A DNA stretch of 64,000 nucleotides. It comes from Leptospira johnsonii (GTDB lineage Bacteria; Spirochaetota; Leptospiria; Leptospirales; Leptospiraceae). Made by a program: the position numbers and the translations under genes. Numbering within the stretch: the stretch's first letter is position 1; each line of letters opens with the position of its first letter. A model generated the notes under the pieces. The model was not told the origin of the DNA and ran no database searches. It saw only the letters and a list, made by a program, of their open reading frames with translations. The stretch spans positions 930,001 to 994,000 of the forward strand of contig NZ_BFAY01000011.1 of NCBI RefSeq assembly GCF_003112675.1, written 5' to 3'. Shown here one piece after another: positions 19,791 through 28,908 of the stretch.

Positions 19791-21708
19791 CTACACTTAA
19801 GTCCGTAGGAGCTTCCAAATTTCTAATCGCTCCATCACCATTAGCAGCTTTGCCATACTTAGTAATGCTTTGCAAAGAACTGGTCGTGGTACCGCCTGCA
19901 ATAATTGCCTTGATCGTATCCGAATATGTAAACTTAGGATTAAATGATCTCAGCAAAGTAGCAAGGCCGGCCACATGAGGAGTAGCCATAGAAGTTCCGT
20001 TAATCGTATTGTATTGAGTCGTATCATTTACATCTAAAGTGATCAAATTAAATGCCGTGATAGCGACCCCGGCCCGATTTATAGAAGAATCGGAAACGAA
20101 TTCATAACCGAAATAACAAGTTGAAGAACCTACACAATTTGTGGCAGCAACTTCAAAATTCGCAATCAAGCCACCATTTGTTTCTCCAGAAAGACTTCCT
20201 ACTTTATTAATAGAACTGAATATAATGGATGGAGTTGAAGAAGTAGAAGCATACATATTGATACCGTCATATCCGGACTCTGTATCCAGATACAAATTCA
20301 TTCGAGCAGTAACAGCTTCTGCGCCAGAAGTGATCGAGATTGGAGCATAAGCCACTGAATATGTATTGGATGCGTATCCAGAAGTAGAAGTTCCTATGAT
20401 TGCAGTAGCGCAGCTAGTAGATAAATATAAAACAGTTGGAGGACAATTTGCCCAGTTCCAAGCCGTTCCTTGAACAGTTGTTTTAGTCCAGCTAGCAAAG
20501 GCTAAAGAAGCAGTCGCCTCTGCACCGGCCCAAGTGCTTCGAATATTAGTACCAGGAGCGCCTATATCCACTCTCTTCTTGGAAGAATCATAATTGGAAA
20601 AACTAGCCAATTGGAACTTTTGATCCAAAGCAGCCACGCACAGAATATTGGCGTCATCATATTCGCATGGATAAGAGTTATCCGATTTCAGATCGTTACT
20701 TTCATTTCCCGCAGCAACGACAAATAATGCGTCGTATTTACTACCTGCGTTTGCCATTGCCGAACGCATAGCTGAATCGTAGTCCGGTCCACCTAAACTT
20801 AAATTTAAAACCTTTGCACCGTTTCGAACTGCGAAGTTGATCCCTTTTATAATAGTAGCGGTGTCGCCCGAACCTGATTGATCCAAAACTCGGACAGCCA
20901 TAATTTTAGCAGTCCAACAAACTCCGGCAACTCCAGTTGCATTATTTCCTCTAGCTCCGATCGTGCCTGCCACATGAGTTCCATGACCATTCAAATCCAT
21001 CGGATTAGAATCGTTATCCGCATAGTCCCAACCATTGGAACAAGCTCCTAAAGAAACACCCTTGTCTGAAACACAAGAACCTGAGCTCCACATATTTGCA
21101 CTTAGATCAGTGTGATTATAATTCACCCCAGAATCAACGACAGCAACGATCGTGTTTGAACAATCCGTATTCACATCCCAAGCACTTTCCATTCTCATAT
21201 CGTCGCCACTCGTACCTGGATTATTCGCCGGAATACCAGAATAAGTCGCGGTCGCAATAATCTGCCCAGTATTATTCATTCCCCATAACTGATTGTAAAC
21301 GGGATCATTCGGAGAAGTACTTGCATGATAGATATAATTTGGCTGAACATATTCCACATCCGGATGGGAAGAATATTCTGCAACTGCCTCTTCGACAGTT
21401 TGACCTTCTCTCAATTCTACTTGAGAAATTCCAGTCTCGCCTAGATCGTTCAAGACTTTTCCGTTGAAAGAACTGACTGCGTACGATTTTACTGAATCGC
21501 CTGCATTGTTTTTGAACTTAACCAAAATCTCAGAAGATTTGAATTTAATTTTAGAATCTCTTTTATAATATTTTTTATTATCTATATTTCCTACCGGATC
21601 CAAAAGTTTGGTCCAGTTCGGAACCACATTCGTATCCTTTTCGGCAAACAAATAGCCGACAGATAGCATCGAAAAAATAAGAGCAAATAAGATGAATTTA
21701 TTCTTCAT
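19780..21708 (-). CDS. Secreted subtilisin-like serine protease (S8)
   Basis: This is an exported endopeptidase. A signal peptide (1-22) is followed by an I9-type propeptide (about 57-130). The catalytic residues are Asp192 in AVVDSGVNYNHTDL, His242 in NGHGTHVAGTIGA and Ser573 in INGTSMATPHVAGLA. The oxyanion Asn335 lies in VVAAGNESND. Between GAPGTN (about 384) and the Ser motif there is an insert of roughly 175 residues, rich in Ser/Thr with paired cysteines, that ordinary subtilisins lack. There is no C-terminal sorting domain. The gene is the middle one of a three-gene operon: anchor lipoprotein 9 bases upstream, propeptide-like gene overlapping downstream. Confidence 0.93.
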   Translation of the reverse strand: MKNKFILFALIFSMLSVGYLFAEKDTNVVPNWTKLLDPVGNIDNKKYYKRDSKIKFKSSEILVKFKNNAGDSVKSYAVSSFNGKVLNDLGETGISQVELREGQTVEEAVAEYSSHPDVEYVQPNYIYHASTSPNDPVYNQLWGMNNTGQIIATATYSGIPANNPGTSGDDMRMESAWDVNTDCSNTIVAVVDSGVNYNHTDLSANMWSSGSCVSDKGVSLGACSNGWDYADNDSNPMDLNGHGTHVAGTIGARGNNATGVAGVCWTAKIMAVRVLDQSGSGDTATIIKGINFAVRNGAKVLNLSLGGPDYDSAMRSAMANAGSKYDALFVVAAGNESNDLKSDNSYPCEYDDANILCVAALDQKFQLASFSNYDSSKKRVDIGAPGTNIRSTWAGAEATASLAFASWTKTTVQGTAWNWANCPPTVLYLSTSCATAIIGTSTSGYASNTYSVAYAPISITSGAEAVTARMNLYLDTESGYDGINMYASTSSTPSIIFSSINKVGSLSGETNGGLIANFEVAATNCVGSSTCYFGYEFVSDSSINRAGVAITAFNLITLDVNDTTQYNTINGTSMATPHVAGLATLLRSFNPKFTYSDTIKAIIAGGTTTSSLQSITKYGKAANGDGAIRNLEAPTDLSVDVP

Positions 21709-21717
21709 AAGATTTAT

Positions 21718-23238
21718 TTAATATCCTGGAGAACTTACTTTTGCTTGGATCGACTTCGAAAAAGTGGACCCAGTTCCATTAAATTGAGAGAAAGATTTTA
21801 CGCGAATGTACCAGGTTCCAGCAGAACTTACAGTAACTGTTTTATAATTCGCCGTATATGGATCTCCCGCATACACAACATCTGCATCGCAGGTCACCCC
21901 CGAATCTCCTTCAGCACTAAAGTCCGAACCTTTTTTGTAACAAACCCTATAAGCGCCTGATGCCATATGAACCGCATGTTCTTTGGAATGTGCCCAGGTC
22001 ACGATAATGTCCCTTCTTCCTCCCGCACCTGAAACATCCAAAACGGAACTGGAAGCATTCCCACCTTTTCCATTGCTCGTATTCAAAGTAACTGTAGCAG
22101 ACTTGGAACCCACACTTGTGGGACTAAACTTGATCAAGAATGTGGTAGAAGCATTGGGAGCAAGACTCGTGATAGAAGGTTGAGTCACTGTAAACTCTCC
22201 GGGGTTAGTTCCGCTTAAGGAAACAGGAGTGCCAGAAAGATCTAAATTAGAACTTCCTAAATTACGGATAGTAATTGTTTTACTGGAAGATATTACGCCA
22301 GGAAAAACACTTCCGAAGGAATATGCGAATCCAGTACCGCTTGTAATATCCCTGGAGATACTATTATTATCAGAATACGTTACTGAAATCTGAGCAACAT
22401 TTCCAGAAGTTCCTACTCCGGAAAGACCAAGAGTATAACTCGAAATATTTGGATCATTACTGTCGATAGAGATAGAAGCGGAGAATGTAGAAACGGAAAG
22501 TGGACTGAAAGAAATCGTAAATGTATAAGTTTTCTTAGGAGATATCGTAACAGGAGAACCATTCTGACTGAACAAACTTGCATCCGTTCCACTCAAAGAA
22601 ATATTAGAAATAACTAAATCTTGCACTCCACTATTTTTAACAGTAATCGTTTTGGAAGAAGTCCCGCCAGATGGAGTATAAAAGTTTGTCTGTGCATTCG
22701 GGATAAAATTAAAACTGCCTTCCGAAACTTGGATAGCAGGAGCAGGAGCATCTGTCCCAGTACCTTTCAAATAAAGAATATAAGTACCGATATTCGGATC
22801 GTCCGAATTGATGATCAGATATGCGGACTTTACACCCGCCGAACTAGGTTGAAAACTGATCTGAAAAGAACTAGAATCCCCATCAGCTAAACTCGTACTC
22901 GCTGGTTGGGAATTAATCACATATTGAGAAGAATGTATCCCACTTTTGGAAACCGCATCCGGATTTCCCGTTAGAGTAACAGTAAAGCTCCCATCATTCT
23001 CTATGTTCAAAGTGTTTGAGGATGAAGAAGTGACCAAAACGGAACCTAAAGAAAGTGTAGAACCGGAAGAATATCTTTTACCTTCCGAATCGGATATATG
23101 CAATCCCTTGATGCCGGAAGAAGACGGAAAAATCGGAAATAATTTCATTCCACCCCCTCCTCCTCCGCAGTTCAATTGTGGAAGGAGTCCCGCCAAAACA
23201 CATAAGATAAAAATAAAACGATGATAACCTGAGCCCAA
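21718..23238 (-). CDS. Lipoprotein with choice-of-anchor-D (ASPM/SPD-2-like Ig) repeats
   Basis: The signal peptide ends in LLPQLNC with the lipid-bearing Cys at residue 24, followed by six glycines. Three immunoglobulin-like repeats of about 110 residues follow. Each ends with the pattern FSPxSxGxKSAxxxINSDDPN...Y.L.LSGxG that I associate with choice-of-anchor-D domains. The last about 85 residues (from RRDIIVTW) look like a fibronectin-III-type domain. Translation begins at TTG, with AGGGATTCGAG upstream; no ATG is available before the signal peptide. It is the first gene of the protease operon, so it probably tethers or presents the protease at the cell surface. That role is inference. Confidence 0.75.
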   Translation of the reverse strand: MGSGYHRFIFILCVLAGLLPQLNCGGGGGGMKLFPIFPSSSGIKGLHISDSEGKRYSSGSTLSLGSVLVTSSSSNTLNIENDGSFTVTLTGNPDAVSKSGIHSSQYVINSQPASTSLADGDSSSFQISFQPSSAGVKSAYLIINSDDPNIGTYILYLKGTGTDAPAPAIQVSEGSFNFIPNAQTNFYTPSGGTSSKTITVKNSGVQDLVISNISLSGTDASLFSQNGSPVTISPKKTYTFTISFSPLSVSTFSASISIDSNDPNISSYTLGLSGVGTSGNVAQISVTYSDNNSISRDITSGTGFAYSFGSVFPGVISSSKTITIRNLGSSNLDLSGTPVSLSGTNPGEFTVTQPSITSLAPNASTTFLIKFSPTSVGSKSATVTLNTSNGKGGNASSSVLDVSGAGGRRDIIVTWAHSKEHAVHMASGAYRVCYKKGSDFSAEGDSGVTCDADVVYAGDPYTANYKTVTVSSAGTWYIRVKSFSQFNGTGSTFSKSIQAKVSSPGY

Positions 23239-23464
23239 TCTCGAATCCCTACTATGTTGGAATTCCTACAGAGGAATCCAATATAAGTTATGATATTATT
23301 AACAAATGGAGACTATATTTCTCCCATTCTATTGCCAAATGTTTAGAAAGGTACGTCCAGAAAAATACGATTTTACAATTAGGAAGAATTGGCAGAATAA
23401 TTCCAAAAATCACCGGAAAAAGGGAACTTATAGGAGAAAAATCAGACTCTTTATGACTCCAAAT

Positions 23465-23498
23465 AAAAAAAGCCGCGGAATCCAAATTCAGCGGCTTT
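23465..23498 (-). terminator. Intrinsic terminator of the metzincin operon
   Basis: On the minus strand an eight-base perfect stem (AAAGCCGC with GCGGCTTT, 14-base loop) is followed by seven T. It lies just after the stop codon of the small secreted protein gene ending at 23507. Confidence 0.85.
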
Positions 23499-23506
23499 CC
23501 AAAACT

Positions 23507-24064
23507 TTATAAATAGCTAAGTTTATTTTTTTCCAAAAGTTTGTTCCTTCTATATTTTTCGAAATCCTCTTTGGATGGAAGACTCTTCTTTTTAAAAGTA
23601 GAATATCTTGCTTCTTGCAAAGAAGAATCTACAGTCTTGCCGATAGATTTATCATTCTTAAAAGTCCCCAAAAAGATTTCAGCTTTCTGCGGATCTTTTC
23701 CATAAAAGGCAGAAGAATAACTTCTTACAGATAAATTCCGCAAAGACTTATGCAAACTTCCATCTTCGATCTTACTCTTCAGAGCGGATTCGGATTCTTC
23801 TGTAGGATAATACTCCATTAGAGCGATCGCTTTTTCCTTCACATAAATCCTTACAGAAGAGTCTTCCGTAACCGCTTTCAGATAAGGGATAGGATCTGAA
23901 ACGATCCTTTCCAAAGAAGTTTTAAACTCTGCCTTGGATTTATGTCTGCTGGTCGCAAGCTCCGATCTAATTTTAGAGTAGATCGAAGGATCGATCGACT
24001 GAGCAGTCACCGGCAGCGTAAACGCTGCCAGCAAAAGAGTAAGTAATGTTTTCTTAATATTCAT
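23507..24064 (-). CDS. Small secreted helical (HEAT-like) protein
   Basis: The frame opens further upstream, but the ATG at 24064 has GGAG six bases before it and begins a clean signal peptide (MNIKKTLLTLLLAAFTLPVTAQ), giving 185 residues. The mature part is almost entirely alpha-helical, with a repeating pattern of about 35 residues (DPIPYLKAVTED, then ESALKSKIEDGSLHKS, then AEIFLGTFKNDKSIGK), resembling a short HEAT-type solenoid. The C-terminus is very basic. The metzincin stop codon lies 12 bases upstream, so this is the second gene of that operon and ends at a terminator. I do not recognise a family. A role in binding or folding the metzincin is possible. Confidence 0.65.
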   Translation of the reverse strand: MNIKKTLLTLLLAAFTLPVTAQSIDPSIYSKIRSELATSRHKSKAEFKTSLERIVSDPIPYLKAVTEDSSVRIYVKEKAIALMEYYPTEESESALKSKIEDGSLHKSLRNLSVRSYSSAFYGKDPQKAEIFLGTFKNDKSIGKTVDSSLQEARYSTFKKKSLPSKEDFEKYRRNKLLEKNKLSYL

Positions 24065-24075
24065 TTTCGACTCCA

Positions 24076-26964
24076 TTAATATGCCAACGGGTTGCTTCTG
24101 AGTATCCAACCTTGCTCTCCAGTAAGTTGGGTTTGAGAAGTTACTCCGTCTCCCGCCCAGAACATCAGGTTCGAGGCTCCCGAATTGGTGAATCCGGTAC
24201 CGGAACATTCCGAGATAGATACGAATCCGTCAGTGTTAGCGTCCTGAGAACTCAAACAGTAAGGAGTTTCGATCAACGCATCTCTTGCATTCAGACCGAA
24301 TATGCTCAATGTGGAACTTGCTCCTCCTCTCTCATTCGTATGGAATAGTCCCAAAAAGTGACCTGCTTCATGAGCAATCGTATCTCCCAAGAATTGTTGA
24401 TCAGCTGCGCTCAAAGCTGATGCTGCAGATCCGGAAGTTCTGTGAGGCTCGAGCAAAACGATCATTCCCGCCTTCTTCGTAGCTACTATCCCAGGAACTC
24501 CAGGAATACCTGCAGCCATTCCAAGTAATCCCGCATAATTCGAATTAGAAGTATCCGACGTCAGGAAGATATTCAATGAATTTGCATCTTGAGAAGAACC
24601 GGTTGTAGTGTACAACTTAGTTAAGGAACTTGTTAGGGTTCCTGTTTCATCCTCAAAATCGGTAAGATCCAAGAATTCAGAAGCGGATACACTTGTGGCT
24701 GAGAATTGAACATCTATCTTCACAGAATTCTGAGAATAGATACTTGTAATTCTATCAACTGCATCTTGTAAACCTGCAACTGTGTAAGTCGGATAAGAAC
24801 CTTGAACAAATATAAACCGAATATTTAGTTTCTTCCTATATGTCCAAACCTTAGCCAAACCGCTTGAACTGGTCGTACCGGTTGTGCTGCTAAACGTTCT
24901 CTCTTCATTTAATCTTGCATTACATCCTCTGATAATTGAGTAGCTTGCATTAGTCGCACTAAAGCTAACAGGAGAGTTAATGTCGAAATAAACGGTTTGA
25001 GAAACATTCGGAGTGATAGTAATTGTTCCAGAGCCTCCCAAAAGATTTAAAAATTGAGAAGACGTTGTTCCATATGGTAGCAACCCGGAGAAATTCGTAA
25101 GTCCGACTCCGTCTCTGGTCTCATAAAGAGCACTTTGGGTTGAATTGTAAATACCACTGAACATACCGAACAAAGTAGAAGTCAAGCCATGAGGTTGGTT
25201 AATATAATAAACCGCCGAAGGGAAAGATGGTCCGATCGTTATCGGTATCGTGCTTGAATAATACAAAGTTTGGCCGCTGCCACCGTAGTTTGCAATACTT
25301 CCAAGATTAGAAGCAACCGATTGAGTATTGATATCAAAACAAGGAGCAGTTGGTTCGTTACCATTCGCAGACAAATTGATCACGTAACTACTTTCATCCG
25401 AGTCGTTATTTACAATCGTCAAGGTTGCGGTCTTTGTTCCGGTAGAAGTTGGGGAGAAAGTGACAGTGAATGTGGACGTCCCGCTCGCCGCAACAGTGGC
25501 AGAAGGCTGAGAGGCGACGCTAAACAGAGACGCATCTGTGCCACCTACAACTACACGAGGGCTTCCACTCAAGTTCAAGGTGGCAGTTCCAGTGTTCTCT
25601 ATTGTAAATGTTGTAGTCGCACTGGTAGTACCAATTCTTGTATCAGCAATACCTGAATAAGTTCCAGAACTTGCGATACTTGTAGAGGCTTGCTTCAAAT
25701 TAATTTCAGGAACAGGTGTTGGAGTTCCGGTTCCAGTGATCGTAAAGTTATATGGATTCTCATCCGAATCGTTGTTTGCGATCGAGATGGAAGCCGTCTT
25801 TGCACCTGTAGAAGTTGGAACAAATCGAACTGAGAATGTAGTATTTCCAGAACTTGCTACACTCGTGCTGCTAGGCTGAACAGTAACTTCGAATTGATCC
25901 GCATTGGTTCCGGCAATTTCTACAATAGGAGTTCCTGACAAGCTTAGAGAAGCTGTTCCTAAATTCTGGATTCTAAATTGTATCGCAGATCCCGCAACAT
26001 TCTCCACTTGGCTTCCGAAATCGAAAGAACCACTTCCATCCGCAATGTTTATGGAACCTGTGACTCTCTGTACATTTATTTCAGGAACAGGCGTTGGATT
26101 TCCAGTTCCAGACAAACCGAAAGTATAATTCGGAGTTCCTGCATCGTCACTAGGAATAGTAATCGTAGCAGTTTTAGCTCCGGTAGAAGTTGGGGAAAAA
26201 GTAACTGAGAATGTTGTAGAACCGGAAGATGCAACAGTGCTGCTAGTACCGCTCGTATCCAAACTATATTGGTTTGCATTAGCACCAGTCAAAGTAATTG
26301 TACTTAAATTTAAAGTAGCGTCTCCGATATTGTTGATCGTAAAAGAAACTGCAGTTCCACTTGTATTTTCTTGGACACTTGTGAAAGTATGAACGCTAGA
26401 CCCGCTAGTAAGAGTAGTAGATCCTCTTTTCACTTGGATATCCGGAGCGGGTGCCGGGTTTGCAGTTCCGCTCAAATTCAAAATAAATATAGGAGTGTTC
26501 GGATCATTAGACGCTATTTGCAACTGAGCCGATTTAGTACCGGTTGATCCGGAAGGCGAAAAAGTTACGCTGAACTCAGAAGTCTCTCCAGGATCCAGAA
26601 CATTATCAGTACCAGATTGATCCAAAGTAAATTGTCCTGAGTCCGCTCCCGTTTTTGCAATGATAGGAGTGCTAGTCAGATTTAAGGTTTGCTCACCGTT
26701 ATTTTGGATTGTGAAAACTCGGGCAGTACTACTTTCCGTAATTTTTACGCTTCCTAAACTTTCGGTGGAACCATCCGGCACAGAAGTTACCGTACCACTT
26801 CCTTTATAAACGCGAATGGTTGGATCAGGACTAGGCGGCTCTGCAGTTTCGCCCGGTGGCAAAAGCAAAGGCCCCTTTCCTCCACCCTTCGGACAATTCA
26901 CAAAGGAGAAAAGAATAACAAGAGTTAGTACACTCTTTATAAAAAATGTCGTAAACCGTTTCAT
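24076..26964 (-). CDS. Surface metzincin metalloprotease lipoprotein with four choice-of-anchor-D repeats
   Basis: The start at 26964 is chosen because it begins a lipoprotein signal (lipid Cys24 in FSFVNC); the frame opens 21 codons earlier. Residues about 45-520 are four immunoglobulin-like repeats of about 115 residues, with the recurring FSPTSTGxKTAT and NNDSDExxY motifs. A Ser/Thr-rich middle (520-720) follows. The catalytic domain carries HEAGHFLGLFH at about 865-875, the metzincin zinc motif HExxHxxGxxH, and a probable Met-turn at SNLMFW. Between them is DANTDGFVSISE, a textbook EF-hand-like calcium loop. It is probably a calcium-stabilised surface protease of matrix-type substrates. 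It is cotranscribed with a small secreted protein. Confidence 0.82.
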   Translation of the reverse strand: MKRFTTFFIKSVLTLVILFSFVNCPKGGGKGPLLLPPGETAEPPSPDPTIRVYKGSGTVTSVPDGSTESLGSVKITESSTARVFTIQNNGEQTLNLTSTPIIAKTGADSGQFTLDQSGTDNVLDPGETSEFSVTFSPSGSTGTKSAQLQIASNDPNTPIFILNLSGTANPAPAPDIQVKRGSTTLTSGSSVHTFTSVQENTSGTAVSFTINNIGDATLNLSTITLTGANANQYSLDTSGTSSTVASSGSTTFSVTFSPTSTGAKTATITIPSDDAGTPNYTFGLSGTGNPTPVPEINVQRVTGSINIADGSGSFDFGSQVENVAGSAIQFRIQNLGTASLSLSGTPIVEIAGTNADQFEVTVQPSSTSVASSGNTTFSVRFVPTSTGAKTASISIANNDSDENPYNFTITGTGTPTPVPEINLKQASTSIASSGTYSGIADTRIGTTSATTTFTIENTGTATLNLSGSPRVVVGGTDASLFSVASQPSATVAASGTSTFTVTFSPTSTGTKTATLTIVNNDSDESSYVINLSANGNEPTAPCFDINTQSVASNLGSIANYGGSGQTLYYSSTIPITIGPSFPSAVYYINQPHGLTSTLFGMFSGIYNSTQSALYETRDGVGLTNFSGLLPYGTTSSQFLNLLGGSGTITITPNVSQTVYFDINSPVSFSATNASYSIIRGCNARLNEERTFSSTTGTTSSSGLAKVWTYRKKLNIRFIFVQGSYPTYTVAGLQDAVDRITSIYSQNSVKIDVQFSATSVSASEFLDLTDFEDETGTLTSSLTKLYTTTGSSQDANSLNIFLTSDTSNSNYAGLLGMAAGIPGVPGIVATKKAGMIVLLEPHRTSGSAASALSAADQQFLGDTIAHEAGHFLGLFHTNERGGASSTLSIFGLNARDALIETPYCLSSQDANTDGFVSISECSGTGFTNSGASNLMFWAGDGVTSQTQLTGEQGWILRSNPLAY

Positions 26965-27425
26965 ATCGGAACTTTTCGGCCTCTCTATTTCCAATTTTGT
27001 AAGCACCAAGCCCAGATGGGCTAGCAATGCCTTCTTCCTACGTTAGCCAAAACTATATACAACTCAGACAAGGTTCTCGAAAAATTATTCGCTCTTTCGG
27101 TGATTCTTCTGAAGAATACATACCCTAAATAGGATAAGCGCAAACAATGTGTCGGATAACGTTAATAAGAAAATAAGAACCACTTAAAAGAAGAATCGTT
27201 AGCTCTGGCTATCCCAGGCACAAGAGAATCCGATCCCCAACCCAGGGAACTTCTCCCAAAAAGCCTAAAGTAGAGGGTGTTTTGAAACCCGATTGTGATA
27301 ATTTGGAAAGAAAAAATTTCGATATTTTGCTTTAGATTGCCTTATGCAGGGAAAATACTTGGACCCAGGGATCTGTAGATGCCGATAAGTAGTAAGAACC
27401 CAAAAACATCGTCCAATAGAGATTT
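26965..27425. other. Gene-free divergent intergenic stretch
   Basis: This is 461 bases between the start of the metzincin lipoprotein (minus) and the start of the secreted protein at 27426 (plus). It must hold both promoters. I see no convincing small reading frame, tRNA, hairpin with a U-run or repeat. The only open frames are antisense or out-of-frame extensions of the flanking genes. Confidence 0.5.
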
Positions 27426-28217
27426 ATGACCCTAAGAAAATATTCCGTCTTCCTCTATATTTCGGTTTTATTCTTCCAGTCCCCCGCTTTTGCCCTGGGA
27501 ACCTATTCGGAAGGCTGGACGGTCGCAAAATTAATCCAATTTGAGAGCCGAGGGATCGTTTACGAATCCTACGAAGGTGTAATAGAAGTTCTTACCTATG
27601 ATCCGGCTGAAGAATGCGACGAGGCGAGAGACGAATGTTATATGCCTATGCGCAGAAAGGCAAATATTAGTGTTCGCCCAGAAAATGCAGATGTCGTAAA
27701 TTTTCTGATGAAAAATTTGAACCAAACAATTGTCGTTCAGTTCAATATCCACAGGATCCAGCCTGTTTCGCTTTCTAGCAGCATAGAAATAATCAGCGCA
27801 CAATATCAAGAAAATGTAATACCTCATACCACGCCTGTAAAAGATCCTAGTGGAAGAATTACGGTTTGGGTACAGGCCCACGATACTTCGCATCCGATCG
27901 ATAAAATGGTAACTCGTAAGACCGGAGGAAAAAGGAACTTCTCCGTAATGGGAAGGATCCTGAGTTTAGAATATAAAGGAACTATTGTTGGGACTTACGA
28001 AGGTCTTTATATGGATGAGTCTAAAGGAAGAATACATCCATTCTCTATAACTTCCGACGAAATGGCTGAATTTGCCTGGAAGGCGATGAAATATACCGGT
28101 AAATACTATCTGGGAGTTTCAGTGGCTTTTGTAACCGGTGTCAGAGAATCACATTACGATATATTTGAGATCAATTTCAGGGAACCGGCAGGTTCTCAGG
28201 AAAAACCTAAAAACTAA
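27426..28217 (+). CDS. Secreted protein of two related small beta domains
   Basis: A signal peptide (MTLRKYSVFLYISVLFF, cleavage near FALG at about 25) precedes two copies of one motif. The first is WTVAKLIQFESRGIVYESYEG (about 31-51); the second is FSVMGRILSLEYKGTIVGTYEG (about 173-194). The pattern GxVxxFxxKGxxxxTYEG is one I have seen in bacterial secreted proteins of unknown function that are sometimes mislabelled 6-phosphogluconate dehydrogenases. An acidic Cys pair (EECDEARDEC) lies in the first copy. The gene is alone on this strand, and its 3' end overlaps the convergent lipoprotein gene by 11 bases. The function is unknown. Confidence 0.7.
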   Translation: MTLRKYSVFLYISVLFFQSPAFALGTYSEGWTVAKLIQFESRGIVYESYEGVIEVLTYDPAEECDEARDECYMPMRRKANISVRPENADVVNFLMKNLNQTIVVQFNIHRIQPVSLSSSIEIISAQYQENVIPHTTPVKDPSGRITVWVQAHDTSHPIDKMVTRKTGGKRNFSVMGRILSLEYKGTIVGTYEGLYMDESKGRIHPFSITSDEMAEFAWKAMKYTGKYYLGVSVAFVTGVRESHYDIFEINFREPAGSQEKPKN

Positions 28218-28704
28218 AATTGCTTAGGTAAGATTTAGAATCCGAAGTAAATTGTCTGCAAACCAGATAGCCTTCGTTTCCGGTCAGAACAAGCACCTCT
28301 ATATTACCTGAAAAATTTCCGGATAGATCTTCTCTGATGTAAACATTAGCATCCGTAAGTTCCACAGGAGCTTCTAATCCGAAATGAAGGATGTCCCAAG
28401 CCAACTCTTCTTTCCAAAAACTTTCGTCTACCTGGTTACCCTTCTTCCAGCCTTGTTTCAGAAAAAGTTCAGGAGAAACTTTCAAATTAAAATGAGCATA
28501 CACATTATGATCGGAAGCTTCGGCAAAAATTCTTAAATTCCGAGTGTCTGCCAGCTTGTGAGCCTCAACATAATAGGCAGCGTCCTTTACCATTCCTAAG
28601 GAGGGATCTTGGATCTCGTACAGATCTCCCTCACAATTCGAACTCAGTATGAAAGAGAGCACAAACAATAGGGAATAAACGAAATGCCGGAACGAGAGTC
28701 TCAT
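28207..28704 (-). CDS. Hypothetical lipoprotein
   Basis: The product has 165 residues with a lipoprotein signal ending in FILSSNC (Cys24). The mature domain mixes helix and strand, with a central Trp-rich stretch (KQGWKKGNQVDESFWKEELAWD) and a C-terminal beta segment. I recognise no family. The Asn-Cys cleavage site is shared with two protease-island lipoproteins. It converges on the preceding gene, overlapping by 11 bases at the 3' ends, and its promoter must lie in the 204-base space shared with the MarR gene. Confidence 0.65.
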   Translation of the reverse strand: MRLSFRHFVYSLLFVLSFILSSNCEGDLYEIQDPSLGMVKDAAYYVEAHKLADTRNLRIFAEASDHNVYAHFNLKVSPELFLKQGWKKGNQVDESFWKEELAWDILHFGLEAPVELTDANVYIREDLSGNFSGNIEVLVLTGNEGYLVCRQFTSDSKSYLSNFSF

Positions 28705-28889
28705 ATACTATTATACGTATAATTTTAACATAGGTGGGCAGAGATTTTTTCAGAATTTCGACGGAAAACCGATTTGGAAAGAAATTTCTGACTTTTTAGG
28801 ACACTAAATCCTAACCCAAACTATATAGGAAATCGGACCTAAGTATTTAAAAATCCCTCCCATTTTTAGAATTGACAAAACTTCTCAAC

Positions 28890-28907
28890 TATTTCGATGT
28901 CTAAATA
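28890..28907. promoter_or_regulatory. MarR-type operator 1, directly before the marR-like start
   Basis: TATTTCGA-TG-TCTAAATA is an 18-base dyad with one mismatched pair that ends one base before the ATG at 28909. A second, perfect copy precedes the SDR gene (29358-29375). A TTGACA element lies at 28872-28877. The dyad occupies the position where a Shine-Dalgarno would be, and none is seen, so the mRNA may be leaderless. Autorepression is inferred. Confidence 0.65.
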
Positions 28908-28908
28908 A

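Noticed and set aside
25270..25656. 128-residue plus-strand frame inside the metzincin gene
   Set aside because: It is antisense to the repeat region, where skewed composition keeps the opposite frame open.
24076..26964. Four similar blocks that could look like DNA repeats
   Set aside because: The similarity is at the protein level, from choice-of-anchor-D domains; the DNA copies are diverged and not a mobile or CRISPR repeat.
28872..28877. TTGACA as a -35 box for marR
   Set aside because: No good -10 sequence lies at 16-18 bases from it, so I did not call a promoter.
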